64,000 bases of DNA from an uncultured Planktomarina sp. (GTDB lineage: Bacteria > Pseudomonadota > Alphaproteobacteria > Rhodobacterales > Rhodobacteraceae). Below are positions 1 through 8,144 of this stretch, piece by piece. The position numbers were made by a program, and so were the translations under genes. How positions within the stretch are numbered: the stretch's first letter is position 1; each line of letters opens with the position of its first letter. The DNA is taken from NCBI GenBank assembly GCA_905181815.1, contig CAJIZA010000003.1, positions 372,001-436,000 of the forward strand. The letters run 5' to 3'. The notes beneath the pieces were generated by a model. That model was not told the origin of the DNA, made no database searches, and saw only the letters and a program-made list of their open reading frames with translations.

Positions 1-2
1 GC

Positions 3-146
3 GGTTGGATCGGGCTTGTCTCGCGCGAGGCCTATGTGGTGCGGGGGGTCGAGATCGGGCAATTCTTACCCGCTTGGGTCTATCTCATTTTTGCCGCTCT
101 TGGGCTTTTGACCGGATGGTTGCGCGAAGGGCGCTGGGGTAAATGA
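3..146 (+). CDS. C-terminal end of an unidentified membrane protein (partial)
   Basis: An open frame enters from the left edge and ends at a TGA at 144-146, leaving 47 codons. The visible part contains a hydrophobic stretch (FLPAWVYLIFAALGLLTGW) followed by a short basic tail, so it looks like the last membrane helix of an inner-membrane protein. The start lies outside the window and the family cannot be named from this fragment. Its last 81 bases overlap the 3' end of the convergent DUF599 gene, so one of the two C-termini may be annotated slightly long. Confidence 0.5.
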   Translation, partial: GWIGLVSREAYVVRGVEIGQFLPAWVYLIFAALGLLTGWLREGRWGK

Positions 147-857
147 CGTATCAGTCTCCGTGATCCCAGTTTTCAAAAGTGCGCTGGCCTGGGAGGAAAA
201 TTCACGGTTCCAGAGCATCCAAAGGGTAATCACAAAGGCCGCAAGCAAGACAGGGGCGCCAGCCAGCCAGGCGAGAGATGCAAGCGCAAAATACATGGCG
301 CGCAGCCCGCGGTTAAAGCTCAGCGCTGCGCGAATATTTATCTCTCCGGCCATGATGGCGCGTGGTATCGCCTGGGGATGATTTGGATCATTCGGCACAG
401 CGGCCATCAAGACGGCGCAATATCCAAATAGGCGACTGGACCAAACAAATTTCAAAAAGGCATGTACCAAAAACAGAGCGGCAAAGGCCAATTTGAATTG
501 CAATTTGAGCGCAGTTGCTTCCTGCGATTGGGTGAGGGCATGGGTAAACTCGAGCAGACGGTCTGGCGTGCCCATAATTGCCAAAAGCCCGCCAATGGCG
601 ATCAAAGCTGTAGAGCCGAAAAACGCTGTGCTCTGGCGCAGTGACGCAAGCATTTGTGAGTCAAAAATGCGCGGATCGCGGTCGACGAAATTAAGCATCC
701 AAGTGCGTCGATAATAGGACATTAGGGCGGTGACAGAAGCGCGTGACTTGGGTGGGTTTTCTATCACATGGCCGATGAGAAAGGCTGCGAGAAGGCCGAA
801 TCCGATGACAAAGAGGTCTAAAGTGGTGAGTTGCGAGAGGATAACGTCAAATATCAT
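66..857 (-). CDS. DUF599 family membrane protein
   Basis: The 263-residue protein has about four hydrophobic segments (near residues 15-30, 75-95, 115-135 and 185-215) and an arginine-rich SYYRRTWM stretch, a pattern I associate with DUF599 proteins, which are inner-membrane proteins of unknown function. The ATG at 855-857 is the only reasonable start. It lies only 27 bases from the -35 box of the divergent glc promoter, so the two promoter regions overlap. The last 25-30 residues are polar (PAPFAQPSGQKPKSG) and overlap the convergent partial gene. No biochemical role can be inferred. Confidence 0.75.
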   Translation of the reverse strand: MIFDVILSQLTTLDLFVIGFGLLAAFLIGHVIENPPKSRASVTALMSYYRRTWMLNFVDRDPRIFDSQMLASLRQSTAFFGSTALIAIGGLLAIMGTPDRLLEFTHALTQSQEATALKLQFKLAFAALFLVHAFLKFVWSSRLFGYCAVLMAAVPNDPNHPQAIPRAIMAGEINIRAALSFNRGLRAMYFALASLAWLAGAPVLLAAFVITLWMLWNREFSSQASALLKTGITETDTSFTPAPFAQPSGQKPKSGKNEIDPSG

Positions 858-884
858 GCGACCAGTGTAACAGAGGATTTGCCC

Positions 885-923
885 TTGCGATCCCTGAAAA
901 TTGGTTATAATTATTTACCAATT
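885..923 (+). promoter_or_regulatory. glcDEF promoter with palindromic operator
   Basis: A -35-like TTGCGA (885-890) and a perfect TATAAT (906-911) are separated by 15 bp. The -10 box is enclosed by an inverted repeat, AATTGGT (899-905) and ACCAATT (917-923). A TGGT/ACCA half-site is typical of operators for GntR/FadR-type regulators such as GlcC, which controls glycolate oxidase genes in other bacteria. No such regulator gene lies in the window. The box placement and symmetry are seen directly; the regulator class is inference. Confidence 0.5.
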
Positions 924-935
924 GGAGGGTTAAAC

Positions 936-2369
936 ATGGAAATGCCACAACCAAACGCGGAAATCCTGTCGAAAAAGGCGAAAGTTTCTGCGGCTTTGCG
1001 CGCTGTTTTGCCCTATGATGCGGTGATCGATGACCCTTCTGAAACCCGGGCTTATGAATGCGATGCGCTCACCGCATACCGCTGCCCACCGATGATCGCA
1101 GTCCTGCCTGCGACCACGCAGGAAGTCTCAGATGTTTTGAAGATTTGCCACCACGAAGGCGTGCCGGTTGTGCCTCGGGGTTCGGGCACATCTTTGGCGG
1201 GTGGCGCGCTTCCGACTGCAGATTGCGTGATCCTGGGCGTTGCAAAGATGAATAAAGTTCTGGAAACAGACTACGATAACCGCCTGATCCGGGTGCAAAG
1301 CGGTCGAACCAATCTCAGCGTGTCTGGCGCTGTGGAAGAAGAAGATTTCTTTTATGCACCGGATCCCTCCAGCCAGTTGGCCTGCGCCATCGCGGGCAAT
1401 ATTGCCATGAACTCCGGCGGGGCGCATTGCTTGAAATATGGGGTGACGACCAACAATCTCATGGGCGTGACCCTGGTGATGATGGATGGTGAGATCGTTG
1501 AGATCGGCGGCGGCTACCTGGATGCCTCTGGGCTTGATATTCTCGGCGTGATCTGCGGGTCAGAGGGCCAGCTTGGTGTGGTTACAGAGGCCACATTGCG
1601 GATTTTACCCAAACCGGAGGGTGCGCGCCCGGTGATGATCGCTTTTGACAGTAATGAAGTGGCAGGCGCCTGTGTGGCCGACATTATCAAAGCGGGTGTG
1701 TTGCCTGTGGCGATTGAATTTATGGACCGCCCAATCATTGAAATTTGCGAGAATTTTGCCAAGGCTGGATATCCGGACTGCGAGGCGCTGTTGATTGTCG
1801 AGGTCGAAGGATCCGAGGCAGAGATTCAAGACCAACTTGACCGCATCAGCGGGATCGCAAAAAAACATAATCCGGTAGAGCTGCGCCAAAGCCAATCTGC
1901 CGCCGAAAGCGCGGCGATTTGGTTGGGCCGAAAATCCGCTTTTGGTGCTGTGGGTCAAGTTGCCGACTATATGTGTTTGGATGGAACCATTCCGGTTTCT
2001 GCCCTGCCAGAAGTTCTGCGGCGGATCAAAGAGCTGTCGGACCAGTATGGTTTGCGGGTCGGCAATGTGTTCCATGCAGGTGATGGCAATATGCACCCGC
2101 TTATTATGTTCAACGCCAATAAAGAGGGCGATCTTGAGCTCTGTGAAGCCATGGGGGCGGATGTCTTGCGGCTCTGTGTTGAGGTGGGCGGCTGTCTGAC
2201 AGGTGAGCACGGCGTGGGTATTGAAAAACGCGATTTGATGGAGACCCAATACAGTGCAGAAGATCTGGAGATCCAAATGGCGGTCAAAGATGTGTTTGAC
2301 CCCGGCTGGCTTCTTAACCCCTCCAAGGTCTTCCCCCTGTCGGTTTCTCAATCGCGGCGGGCGTCATGA
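936..2369 (+). CDS. glcD: Glycolate oxidase FAD subunit GlcD
   Basis: This is the FAD-binding catalytic subunit of the membrane-associated glycolate oxidase, which oxidises glycolate to glyoxylate and passes electrons to the respiratory chain through GlcE and GlcF. The protein has 477 residues from the ATG at 936, which sits 7 bases after a strong GGAGGG; a longer reading from 831 would run through the promoter. The FAD_binding_4 motif PRGSGTSLAGGALP and the flavin-loop GSEGQLGVV lie in the N-terminal half. The C-terminal HAGDGNMHPL and GEHGVGIEKR motifs are typical of the FAD-oxidase C domain. It overlaps glcE by ATGA, so translation is probably coupled. Glycolate is a major phytoplankton exudate, which fits a marine heterotroph. 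Confidence 0.93.
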   Translation: MEMPQPNAEILSKKAKVSAALRAVLPYDAVIDDPSETRAYECDALTAYRCPPMIAVLPATTQEVSDVLKICHHEGVPVVPRGSGTSLAGGALPTADCVILGVAKMNKVLETDYDNRLIRVQSGRTNLSVSGAVEEEDFFYAPDPSSQLACAIAGNIAMNSGGAHCLKYGVTTNNLMGVTLVMMDGEIVEIGGGYLDASGLDILGVICGSEGQLGVVTEATLRILPKPEGARPVMIAFDSNEVAGACVADIIKAGVLPVAIEFMDRPIIEICENFAKAGYPDCEALLIVEVEGSEAEIQDQLDRISGIAKKHNPVELRQSQSAAESAAIWLGRKSAFGAVGQVADYMCLDGTIPVSALPEVLRRIKELSDQYGLRVGNVFHAGDGNMHPLIMFNANKEGDLELCEAMGADVLRLCVEVGGCLTGEHGVGIEKRDLMETQYSAEDLEIQMAVKDVFDPGWLLNPSKVFPLSVSQSRRAS

Positions 2370-3535
2370 GTGATATGCTTTGTCCTGAAGATGAGGCGGC
2401 CCTTGCAGACACGCTCCGTGAGGCTGCGGGTCCATTGCAGATCATGGGGGGCGGGACGCGCCCAATTGGTCGCATCGCGCCGGCACAAGCCCTCAGCACC
2501 CGTCGTATGCAGGGGATCACCCTTTATGAACCTGGCGCGATGACCCTAGTGGCGAAAACGGGCACATCTATTGAGGAGATTGAGGCGGTTTTGGCGGCGG
2601 AGAAACAGCGGCTTGCCTTTGAGCCTATGGATCACCGTGCGATTTTGGGCACATCTGGGCAACCAACTTTGGGAGGGGTGATCGCCGCCAATGTCTCGGG
2701 TCCGCGCCGCATTCAAGTGGGTGCGGCGCGTGATTTCGCGCTGGGCGTGACTTTTGTGGATGGGACTGGCCAAGTGTTGAGCAATGGTGGCCGGGTGATG
2801 AAGAATGTCACCGGCTATGATCTGGTGAAATTAATGTCCGGCTCTTGGGGCACGCTTGGGGTTCTCACTGAGGTGGCGTTGAAGGTCCTGCCTGTGAGTG
2901 AGACCCAGACCACATTGAAAGTTCATGTCACCACCTGGGCGGATGCGGTCGCTTGCATGTCGGCGGCGCTGGGCACGCCATTTGATGTCAGCGGCGCTGC
3001 AACCGTGCAGGCGAAAGATGGTGGCTTTGACAGTTTGATCCGGATCGAAGGATTTGAGACCTCGGTTCAATACCGCGCGTGTGAATTGACACAGCGCTTA
3101 GCGAAATTTGGCGCGGTTGATGCGGTCGTTGATCCTTGGGCTGAGGTGAAAGACCTGGCTGCCTGGGCTGATTTGGACACTGTATGGCGTATTTCAGTGC
3201 GGCCCACCGACAGTTTGAACGTCATCGAGCTGATGCAAAACCTACAACAAGATCGTGGGTTTCACTGTCAATTGGATTGGGGCGGCGGGTTGATTTGGCT
3301 TGGGCTGGAGGCGGCGCAAATTGCAGATGCACAGGCAGGGCTGGCCTTGCATCAAGCTTTGCAGAGGCGTGTGGCCCAGCTGAAAGGCCATGCGACGCTC
3401 ATGACTTCGGGTATTTTGCGCGATCAAGATCTGTGCCACTTCCAACCGCCAGAACGCACAATTGAGCGCGTCTCGCAATCTCTGCGCAAAACATTTGATC
3501 CGCGCGGTGTCTTAAACCCGGGGCGGATGAGCTGA
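2366..3535 (+). CDS. glcE: Glycolate oxidase subunit GlcE
   Basis: The second FAD-binding subunit of glycolate oxidase has 389 residues. It keeps the FAD_binding_4 core (IMGGGTRP and GGVIAANVSGPRR, then NGGRVMKNVTGYDLVKLM), which is characteristic of GlcE and distinguishes it from GlcD. Its C-terminus (KTFDPRGVLNPGRM) is the usual GlcE end. The start ATG overlaps the glcD stop (ATGA at 2366-2369) and its own TGA overlaps the glcF ATG (TGATG at 3533-3537). The three genes are therefore one translationally coupled operon. Confidence 0.92.
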   Translation: MSDMLCPEDEAALADTLREAAGPLQIMGGGTRPIGRIAPAQALSTRRMQGITLYEPGAMTLVAKTGTSIEEIEAVLAAEKQRLAFEPMDHRAILGTSGQPTLGGVIAANVSGPRRIQVGAARDFALGVTFVDGTGQVLSNGGRVMKNVTGYDLVKLMSGSWGTLGVLTEVALKVLPVSETQTTLKVHVTTWADAVACMSAALGTPFDVSGAATVQAKDGGFDSLIRIEGFETSVQYRACELTQRLAKFGAVDAVVDPWAEVKDLAAWADLDTVWRISVRPTDSLNVIELMQNLQQDRGFHCQLDWGGGLIWLGLEAAQIADAQAGLALHQALQRRVAQLKGHATLMTSGILRDQDLCHFQPPERTIERVSQSLRKTFDPRGVLNPGRMS

Positions 3536-4851
3536 TGCAAACACATTTCACCGAAACGCAGCTCTTAGATCCGCAGGTCAAACGCACCAATGATATTCTG
3601 CGCAGCTGTATCCATTGCGGCTTCTGCACGGCGACTTGTCCCACATATCAAGTGCTGGGTGATGAGTTAGACAGCCCACGCGGCCGGATCTATCTCATTA
3701 AGGACATGCTGGAAAATCAGCGGACCCCGGATGAAAAGACGGTCAAACATATTGATCGCTGCCTGTCGTGTTTGGCCTGTATGACCACATGCCCCTCGGG
3801 TGTGAATTATATGCATTTGGTAGATCATGCGCGGGCCTATATCGAGCAAACCTATAAGCGCAGCTGGTCGGATCGTGTGTTGCGGTGGGTCCTGGCGCGC
3901 GTTTTGCCCTATCCAAACCGCTTTCGAGTGGCGCTCTTGGGCGCAAAAATTGCACGACCCTTGCGTCATTTGATGCCTGATCCTCGGCTGAAAGCCATGC
4001 TCGACATGGCGCCAAGGCAAATTCCTGCACCCAGCCCCAATGATGACGCACAAATTTTTTCAGCGCAGGGCCAGTTGAAACTGCGGGTGGCGCTGATGAC
4101 AGGTTGTGCGCAGCGGGCTTTGAACACTGATATCAACGACGCGACCATTAGGCTCCTCACCCGGCATGGTGCGGAGGTGGTTGTGCTCAAGCAAGGCTGT
4201 TGCGGCGCGCTCACACATCATATGGGCAAGGTAGACGAAAGCCATCGCACTGCGGCGGTTAATATCGAAGCCTTTGCCGCGGAAGACGCAGCGCGCGGAT
4301 TGGACGCGGTGGTGATCAACACGTCAGGCTGTGGCACGACTGTGAAAGATTATGGACATATGTTTGCCGGCGACCCGTTGGAGGAAAAAGCTGCGCGTGT
4401 GGCGCAATTGGCGCGGGATGTGAGTGAAGTCTTGATGGAGCTCGACTTGCCAAAACTGCCAGACCAAGGTCTGAGGGTCGCGTATCATGCGGCCTGCTCT
4501 TTGCAACATGGGCAGCAGATTAAGACCTATCCGAAAGATCTATTGCGTCGCGTGGGCTATAAGGTTTTAGAGCCGGAAAACAGCCATCTGTGCTGTGGCT
4601 CTGCTGGCACCTATAATTTGATGCAGCCCAAGATTTCTGGTCAACTCAAGACGCGTAAAATTGAAAGTCTGGAAGCCAAGACCCCGGATGTTATCTCGGC
4701 GGGAAATCTTGGCTGTATGATGCAAATTGGCAGTGGCACGGCAATTCCGATTATGCATACTGTGGAATTGCTCGATTGGGCCACGGGTGGTCCTGAACCG
4801 CGCGCCTTGTCGGGCCAACCGGCAGCAGGTCAGGTGCCAATCCTACGGTAA
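3535..4851 (+). CDS. glcF: Glycolate oxidase iron-sulfur subunit GlcF
   Basis: This 438-residue protein carries two CxxCxxCxxxCP [4Fe-4S] motifs near the N-terminus (CIHCGFCTATCP at about 23-34 and CLSCLACMTTCP at about 77-88). Two cysteine-rich CCG-type domains follow (KQGCCGALTHH and HLCCGSAGTY). This arrangement is that of GlcF, the electron-transfer subunit that links GlcDE to quinones at the inner membrane. The length is normal for the family (about 410-440). It is the last gene of the glc operon; no convincing intrinsic terminator was seen in the 162 bases after it. Confidence 0.93.
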   Translation: MQTHFTETQLLDPQVKRTNDILRSCIHCGFCTATCPTYQVLGDELDSPRGRIYLIKDMLENQRTPDEKTVKHIDRCLSCLACMTTCPSGVNYMHLVDHARAYIEQTYKRSWSDRVLRWVLARVLPYPNRFRVALLGAKIARPLRHLMPDPRLKAMLDMAPRQIPAPSPNDDAQIFSAQGQLKLRVALMTGCAQRALNTDINDATIRLLTRHGAEVVVLKQGCCGALTHHMGKVDESHRTAAVNIEAFAAEDAARGLDAVVINTSGCGTTVKDYGHMFAGDPLEEKAARVAQLARDVSEVLMELDLPKLPDQGLRVAYHAACSLQHGQQIKTYPKDLLRRVGYKVLEPENSHLCCGSAGTYNLMQPKISGQLKTRKIESLEAKTPDVISAGNLGCMMQIGSGTAIPIMHTVELLDWATGGPEPRALSGQPAAGQVPILR

Positions 4852-5013
4852 TTGTTGTATTTGCGCAAATTGGAGATTTTTTTGGTGCGCCGGGTTCGGC
4901 ATATAGTCTTTTCAGGTTATAGTCAGGCGTGATGCATCGCCAATGTCACAAAACCGCCAAGCGCGGGCGGGGATTGGTTTTTCAACACGAGCTGAGGATG
5001 CGATAGAGTTAGG

Positions 5014-5736
5014 ATGCAATATTTCTTAAAGCAGATGTGTCTTATTATCTGTATCTTTCAGGGGGCGATGGTCGCAAATACAGCCTCCTCGACAGATATA
5101 GACAGGCAGTGGCTGGCGGTGGGGCGGCTGAATGTGACCGGCGGCGGGTTTTGCACCGCGACATTGATCGGAGAAATGCATGTCTTGACCGCCGCGCATT
5201 GCGTCTATGATGCGAAATCAGGAGCCCCTGTGGACGCCGATGATTTGGAATTCCGCGCAGGCTGGCAGAATGGGCAAGCCGAATCCTATCGTAAGATCGC
5301 GGCAGTGAAGGTGCATCCAGATTTTTCCTTTGCCGAGCAAGAGGGGCTCAAGCGGGTGGCGAGTGATTTGGCCATCCTGCGGTTGCGCACACCCATTACC
5401 CATCCCGATATCACCCCCTTTTCAGTCGCACAGATGCCGACGCGTGGCGCGCGCGTTGCGGTGGTGTCTTACGCTCACGATCGCAGTCAGGAACCGAAGG
5501 TGCACCAAGGCTGCACCATCTTAGGGCGCAAAGAGAAGGCCCAAGTATTTGGCTGTGAGGTGGACTATGGCTCCTCCGGCGCACCGGTGTTTCGCTTGGA
5601 CCTTGGCGCGCCACTGATAATCTCTGTTATTTCTGCCAAATCCACACATGCCGGAGAGCCGATTTCTCTAGGCGCGGCGGCTGGTGAAAAATTGGTGACC
5701 CTGTCGTCCCGCGGCGCGAATTTTTTGCGGCCATGA
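5014..5736 (+). CDS. Secreted trypsin-like serine protease
   Basis: The 240-residue protein starts with a Sec-type signal peptide (hydrophobic stretch at residues 8-20, probable cleavage after about residue 24), so it should be periplasmic or exported. The S1-fold catalytic triad is visible: His in LTAAHC, Asp in ASDLAILRL and Ser in YGSSGAPVF. The serine motif is GSSGAP rather than the usual GDSGGP, as in V8/glutamyl-endopeptidase-like and other divergent bacterial members, so substrate preference cannot be assumed. It stands alone, 162 bases after glcF. No good ribosome-binding site precedes the ATG, so the start is not certain. Confidence 0.75.
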   Translation: MQYFLKQMCLIICIFQGAMVANTASSTDIDRQWLAVGRLNVTGGGFCTATLIGEMHVLTAAHCVYDAKSGAPVDADDLEFRAGWQNGQAESYRKIAAVKVHPDFSFAEQEGLKRVASDLAILRLRTPITHPDITPFSVAQMPTRGARVAVVSYAHDRSQEPKVHQGCTILGRKEKAQVFGCEVDYGSSGAPVFRLDLGAPLIISVISAKSTHAGEPISLGAAAGEKLVTLSSRGANFLRP

Positions 5737-5790
5737 GCACGAGGCTGCCTATCTCGCGTTATTTCTGGACGTAAAAATAAAGCATCCCAT

Positions 5791-5875
5791 CTTAGACCTC
5801 TGCACAATTCAAAGATGCCTTAAAACGTAGGGCGAGGAAGCTCAGCGACATAGGCTTTGTGCAAAGGGCGTTAAG
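5791..5875. repeat. Short inverted-repeat element resembling an IS remnant
   Basis: CTTAGACCTCTGCACAATTC (5791-5810) is mirrored imperfectly by CTTTGTGCAAAGGGCGTTAAG (5855-5875). Both ends share CTTA and a CTnTGCACAA core on opposite strands, about 85 bp apart. No coding sequence lies between. The shape is that of a very small non-autonomous element or a deleted insertion sequence; a hairpin of other function is possible. No flanking target duplication could be recognised. Confidence 0.3.
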
Positions 5876-6002
5876 AAGCCTAACCCTCATCGCCACTTGC
5901 TTTGTGAGTCACCAGCGAAATACACAGGCCTCCAGTTTTCCCTATACGATGCACGGGTGCCTCTTGAACTGTGCCGCCCCGCTTCCCACCTATGATGGAG
6001 AT

Positions 6003-6084
6003 TGCCCGAATGGGGATCTAGAACTTATATGGCCATGCCCGAATGGGGTGGCCGAATTGGACTCGCTTTTGAAAGGATACTCCT
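6003..6084 (+). promoter_or_regulatory. Structured hsp20 leader, possible RNA thermometer
   Basis: The 13-mer TGCCCGAATGGGG occurs at 6003-6015 and again at 6036-6048, 33 bases apart. Each copy can form a small CCC/GGG hairpin, and the second is extended by GGCCA (6031-6035) pairing with TGGCC (6049-6053). Just before the start codon, the Shine-Dalgarno AGGA (6074-6077) can pair with TCCT (6081-6084) across a 3-base loop. Occlusion of the ribosome site by weak hairpins is how ROSE-type thermometers work upstream of small heat-shock genes in alphaproteobacteria, but the ROSE consensus itself is not recognisable here. Confidence 0.35.
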
Positions 6085-6540
6085 ATGCGTTCGTTTGACT
6101 TTGCACCGCTTTACCGTGCCAGTATTGGCTTTGATCAAATTGCTGACCTGCTCGACCGTGTGTCGGCCCATGAGGGCGGACAATCGAGCTACCCGCCCTA
6201 TAATATCGAAAAAACTGGAGAAGATGGGTATCGCATTTCCATTGCGGCTGCTGGATTTTCAGAGGCGGATCTGGAAATTGAAGTGAAGGAAAACACCTTA
6301 AACGTTTCGGCTCAAAAGCCGAAAGCCGAAGATAAAAAAACCTATTTGCATCGCGGCATTGCCACACGCGCCTTTGAACGGCAGTTTCATCTTGCCGACC
6401 ATGTGCGTGCGGTTGGCGCCAGCTATGAGGATGGCATGCTGCATATTGAATTGATCCGCGAGGTGCCGGAGGCACTCAAACCGCGGCGCATCCAAATTCA
6501 ATCGAAATCCCCGCTGCAGGTAGAAGCCAGCCCGGCATGA
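6085..6540 (+). CDS. Small heat-shock protein, Hsp20 family
   Basis: This is an ATP-independent holdase chaperone that binds unfolding proteins in the cytoplasm. The 151-residue protein matches the IbpA type, with an N-terminal MRSFDFAPLYRASIGFDQ segment, an alpha-crystallin domain at about residues 35-130 (AAAGFSEADLEIEV, ATRAFERQFHLADHV, YEDGMLHIEL) and a C-terminal RRIQIQ carrying the IxI anchor. It is a single-gene unit closed by a strong hairpin at 6562-6587. The structured leader suggests temperature control. Confidence 0.92.
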   Translation: MRSFDFAPLYRASIGFDQIADLLDRVSAHEGGQSSYPPYNIEKTGEDGYRISIAAAGFSEADLEIEVKENTLNVSAQKPKAEDKKTYLHRGIATRAFERQFHLADHVRAVGASYEDGMLHIELIREVPEALKPRRIQIQSKSPLQVEASPA

Positions 6541-6561
6541 TACGACCATAGGGCTGAACAA

Positions 6562-6587
6562 AAAAGGCAGGGCTGTCCCTGCCTTTT
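6562..6587 (+). terminator. Bidirectional intrinsic terminator, hsp20/gabD
   Basis: A perfect 11-bp stem (AAAAGGCAGGG at 6562-6572 with CCCTGCCTTTT at 6577-6587) closes a CTGT loop. The A-run and T-run at the two ends let it act in both directions, and it lies between two convergent genes. Confidence 0.88.
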
Positions 6588-6603
6588 CGTTTAAGTGGCG
6601 CTC

Positions 6604-8079
6604 TTAGACCGACATACAGATATATTTCAGCTCGAGATATTCGTCCATGCCATGATGGCTGCCTTCCCGGCCAAGACCGGATTGTTTAACACCGCCAAAG
6701 GGAGCGACCTCGGTGGAGATGATGCCTGTGTTCACGCCGATAATGCCATATTCTAGTGCTTCTGCGACTTTATATACTCGGCTCAGGTCTTTGGCATAAA
6801 AATAGGCGGCCAGGCCGAAAATCGTATCATTGGCCATGGCAATCACATCATCTTCGTTTTCAAACTTGAACAGAGGCGCCATGGGGCCGAATGTCTCTTC
6901 CTTGCTCACGGTCATGTCTTGCGTAACAGCAGTCAGGATGGTTGGCTCAAAGAAGGTGCCGCCCAGATCATGCGGTTTTCCCCCCGTGGCGATAACCGCG
7001 CCCTTGGACAGTGCATCGGCGATATGATCCTCAACCTTTGCCAGAGCTGGCTTAGAGATCAGTGGGCCAAGGTCTGCACCTGCAAACCCATCGCCTACTT
7101 TCATGGCTTCAACCGCTACTTTGAAGCGTTTGGTGAATTCTTCATAAACGCCCGCTTGCACATAAATCCGATTGGCACAGACACAGGTCTGGCCATTGTT
7201 GCGGAACTTACAGGCCATGGCGCCGATAACCGCTTCATCGAGATCTGCATCATCAAAGACAATAAAGGGTGCATTGCCGCCTAGCTCCATGGAGCATTTT
7301 TTCACTTGCTCAGCTGCCTGGCTCAAAAGAATGCGCCCAACGCGAGTCGAGCCAGTGAAGGTGAGTTTGCGCACTTTCGAATTTTCACAAAATTCCTTGC
7401 CCGAAGCGGAAGCGTCATTGGAGGGAACGATTTGTAATATTCCCGCAGGCAAGCCCGCGCGCTGGGCCAAAACACCCAGCGCCAAAGCGGACAATGGGGT
7501 CAATTCTGAGGGCCGGGCGACGAAAGCGCAACCTGCGGCAAGAGCGGGTGCCGCTTTGCGGGTAATCATAGCATTGGGGAAATTCCAAGGTGTGATCGAA
7601 GCCGCCACGCCGATGGGCTGCTTTATTACCGTGATCCGCTTATCGGCTTGGTGCCCCGGAATGGTTTCACCATAGTTGCGCTTGGCCTCTTCGGCGAAAA
7701 ATTCAACGAAGGACGCACCATAGGCAATTTCTCCCATGGCTTCGGCAAGGGGTTTGCCCATTTCCGCCGTGAGGATTATCGCCAAATCAGATTGATGTTC
7801 CATCATTAAATTATACCAGTTGCGCAGGATATTGCAGCGTTCCTTTGCGGTGAGTGCGGCCCATTTCTTTTGTGCGACCTCAGCGCCGTCAATCGCCCGT
7901 GCTAAATCAGCACGTGATAGGTCTGCCACTTGTGTAATCACATCACCGCGCGCGGGGTTTGAAACGGCAAAGGTTGCGCCATTTTCCCCGTCAACCCATT
8001 GGTTGTTGATGAAGGCTTGCGTTTGCAGCAAGTTGGGATCTGAGAGCATGGATTTAAGATCTGTGGATGAATCAAGCAT
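6604..8079 (-). CDS. gabD: NAD(P)-dependent succinate-semialdehyde dehydrogenase
   Basis: This 491-residue aldehyde dehydrogenase of the GabD subgroup oxidises succinate semialdehyde to succinate at the end of 4-aminobutyrate and related amine breakdown. Diagnostic segments include FTGSTRVGRILL, the glutamate motif MELGGNAPF, the catalytic cysteine in NGQTCVCANRIYV and EVAPFGGVKQSGLGREG near the C-terminus. The ATG at 8077-8079 follows AGGAGG by 5 bases, and its MLDSSTDLKSML start gives the normal family length (about 480-490). The frame stays open further upstream but without homologous sequence. It diverges from the hydrolase gene at 8145. No aminotransferase or GABA transporter is adjacent. 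Confidence 0.9.
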   Translation of the reverse strand: MLDSSTDLKSMLSDPNLLQTQAFINNQWVDGENGATFAVSNPARGDVITQVADLSRADLARAIDGAEVAQKKWAALTAKERCNILRNWYNLMMEHQSDLAIILTAEMGKPLAEAMGEIAYGASFVEFFAEEAKRNYGETIPGHQADKRITVIKQPIGVAASITPWNFPNAMITRKAAPALAAGCAFVARPSELTPLSALALGVLAQRAGLPAGILQIVPSNDASASGKEFCENSKVRKLTFTGSTRVGRILLSQAAEQVKKCSMELGGNAPFIVFDDADLDEAVIGAMACKFRNNGQTCVCANRIYVQAGVYEEFTKRFKVAVEAMKVGDGFAGADLGPLISKPALAKVEDHIADALSKGAVIATGGKPHDLGGTFFEPTILTAVTQDMTVSKEETFGPMAPLFKFENEDDVIAMANDTIFGLAAYFYAKDLSRVYKVAEALEYGIIGVNTGIISTEVAPFGGVKQSGLGREGSHHGMDEYLELKYICMSV

Positions 8080-8144
8080 TTTGGCCTCCTTAGGTTGAAG
8101 ATGTGAGACCATCTGATCGCTTATTTGTCCAGAGGAGAAGCGAA

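Larger units (their letters stand above)
5737..6084. other. Intergenic region before hsp20, no gene
   Basis: These 348 bases hold no convincing gene. An 80-codon plus-strand frame at 5859-6098 has no ribosome-binding site, unlikely composition and overlaps the hsp20 start. The region contains the inverted-repeat element at 5791-5875 and, closer to hsp20, two copies of TGCCCGAATGGGG and a leader hairpin described separately. Confidence 0.6.

Noticed and set aside
4852..5013. Intrinsic terminator after glcF (TTGCGCAA and a T-run)
   Set aside because: The palindrome is too short to form a hairpin with a loop, and the T-run is separated from it.
5963..5996. RpoH-type heat-shock promoter CTTGAA ... 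CCTATGAT before hsp20
   Set aside because: The spacing between the elements is about 20-21 bases, too long for a confident RpoH promoter.
5859..6098. An 80-codon frame upstream of hsp20
   Set aside because: It runs through the repeated TGCCCGAATGGGG leader and past the hsp20 start, has no ribosome site and many Cys/Pro residues in a non-protein-like order.
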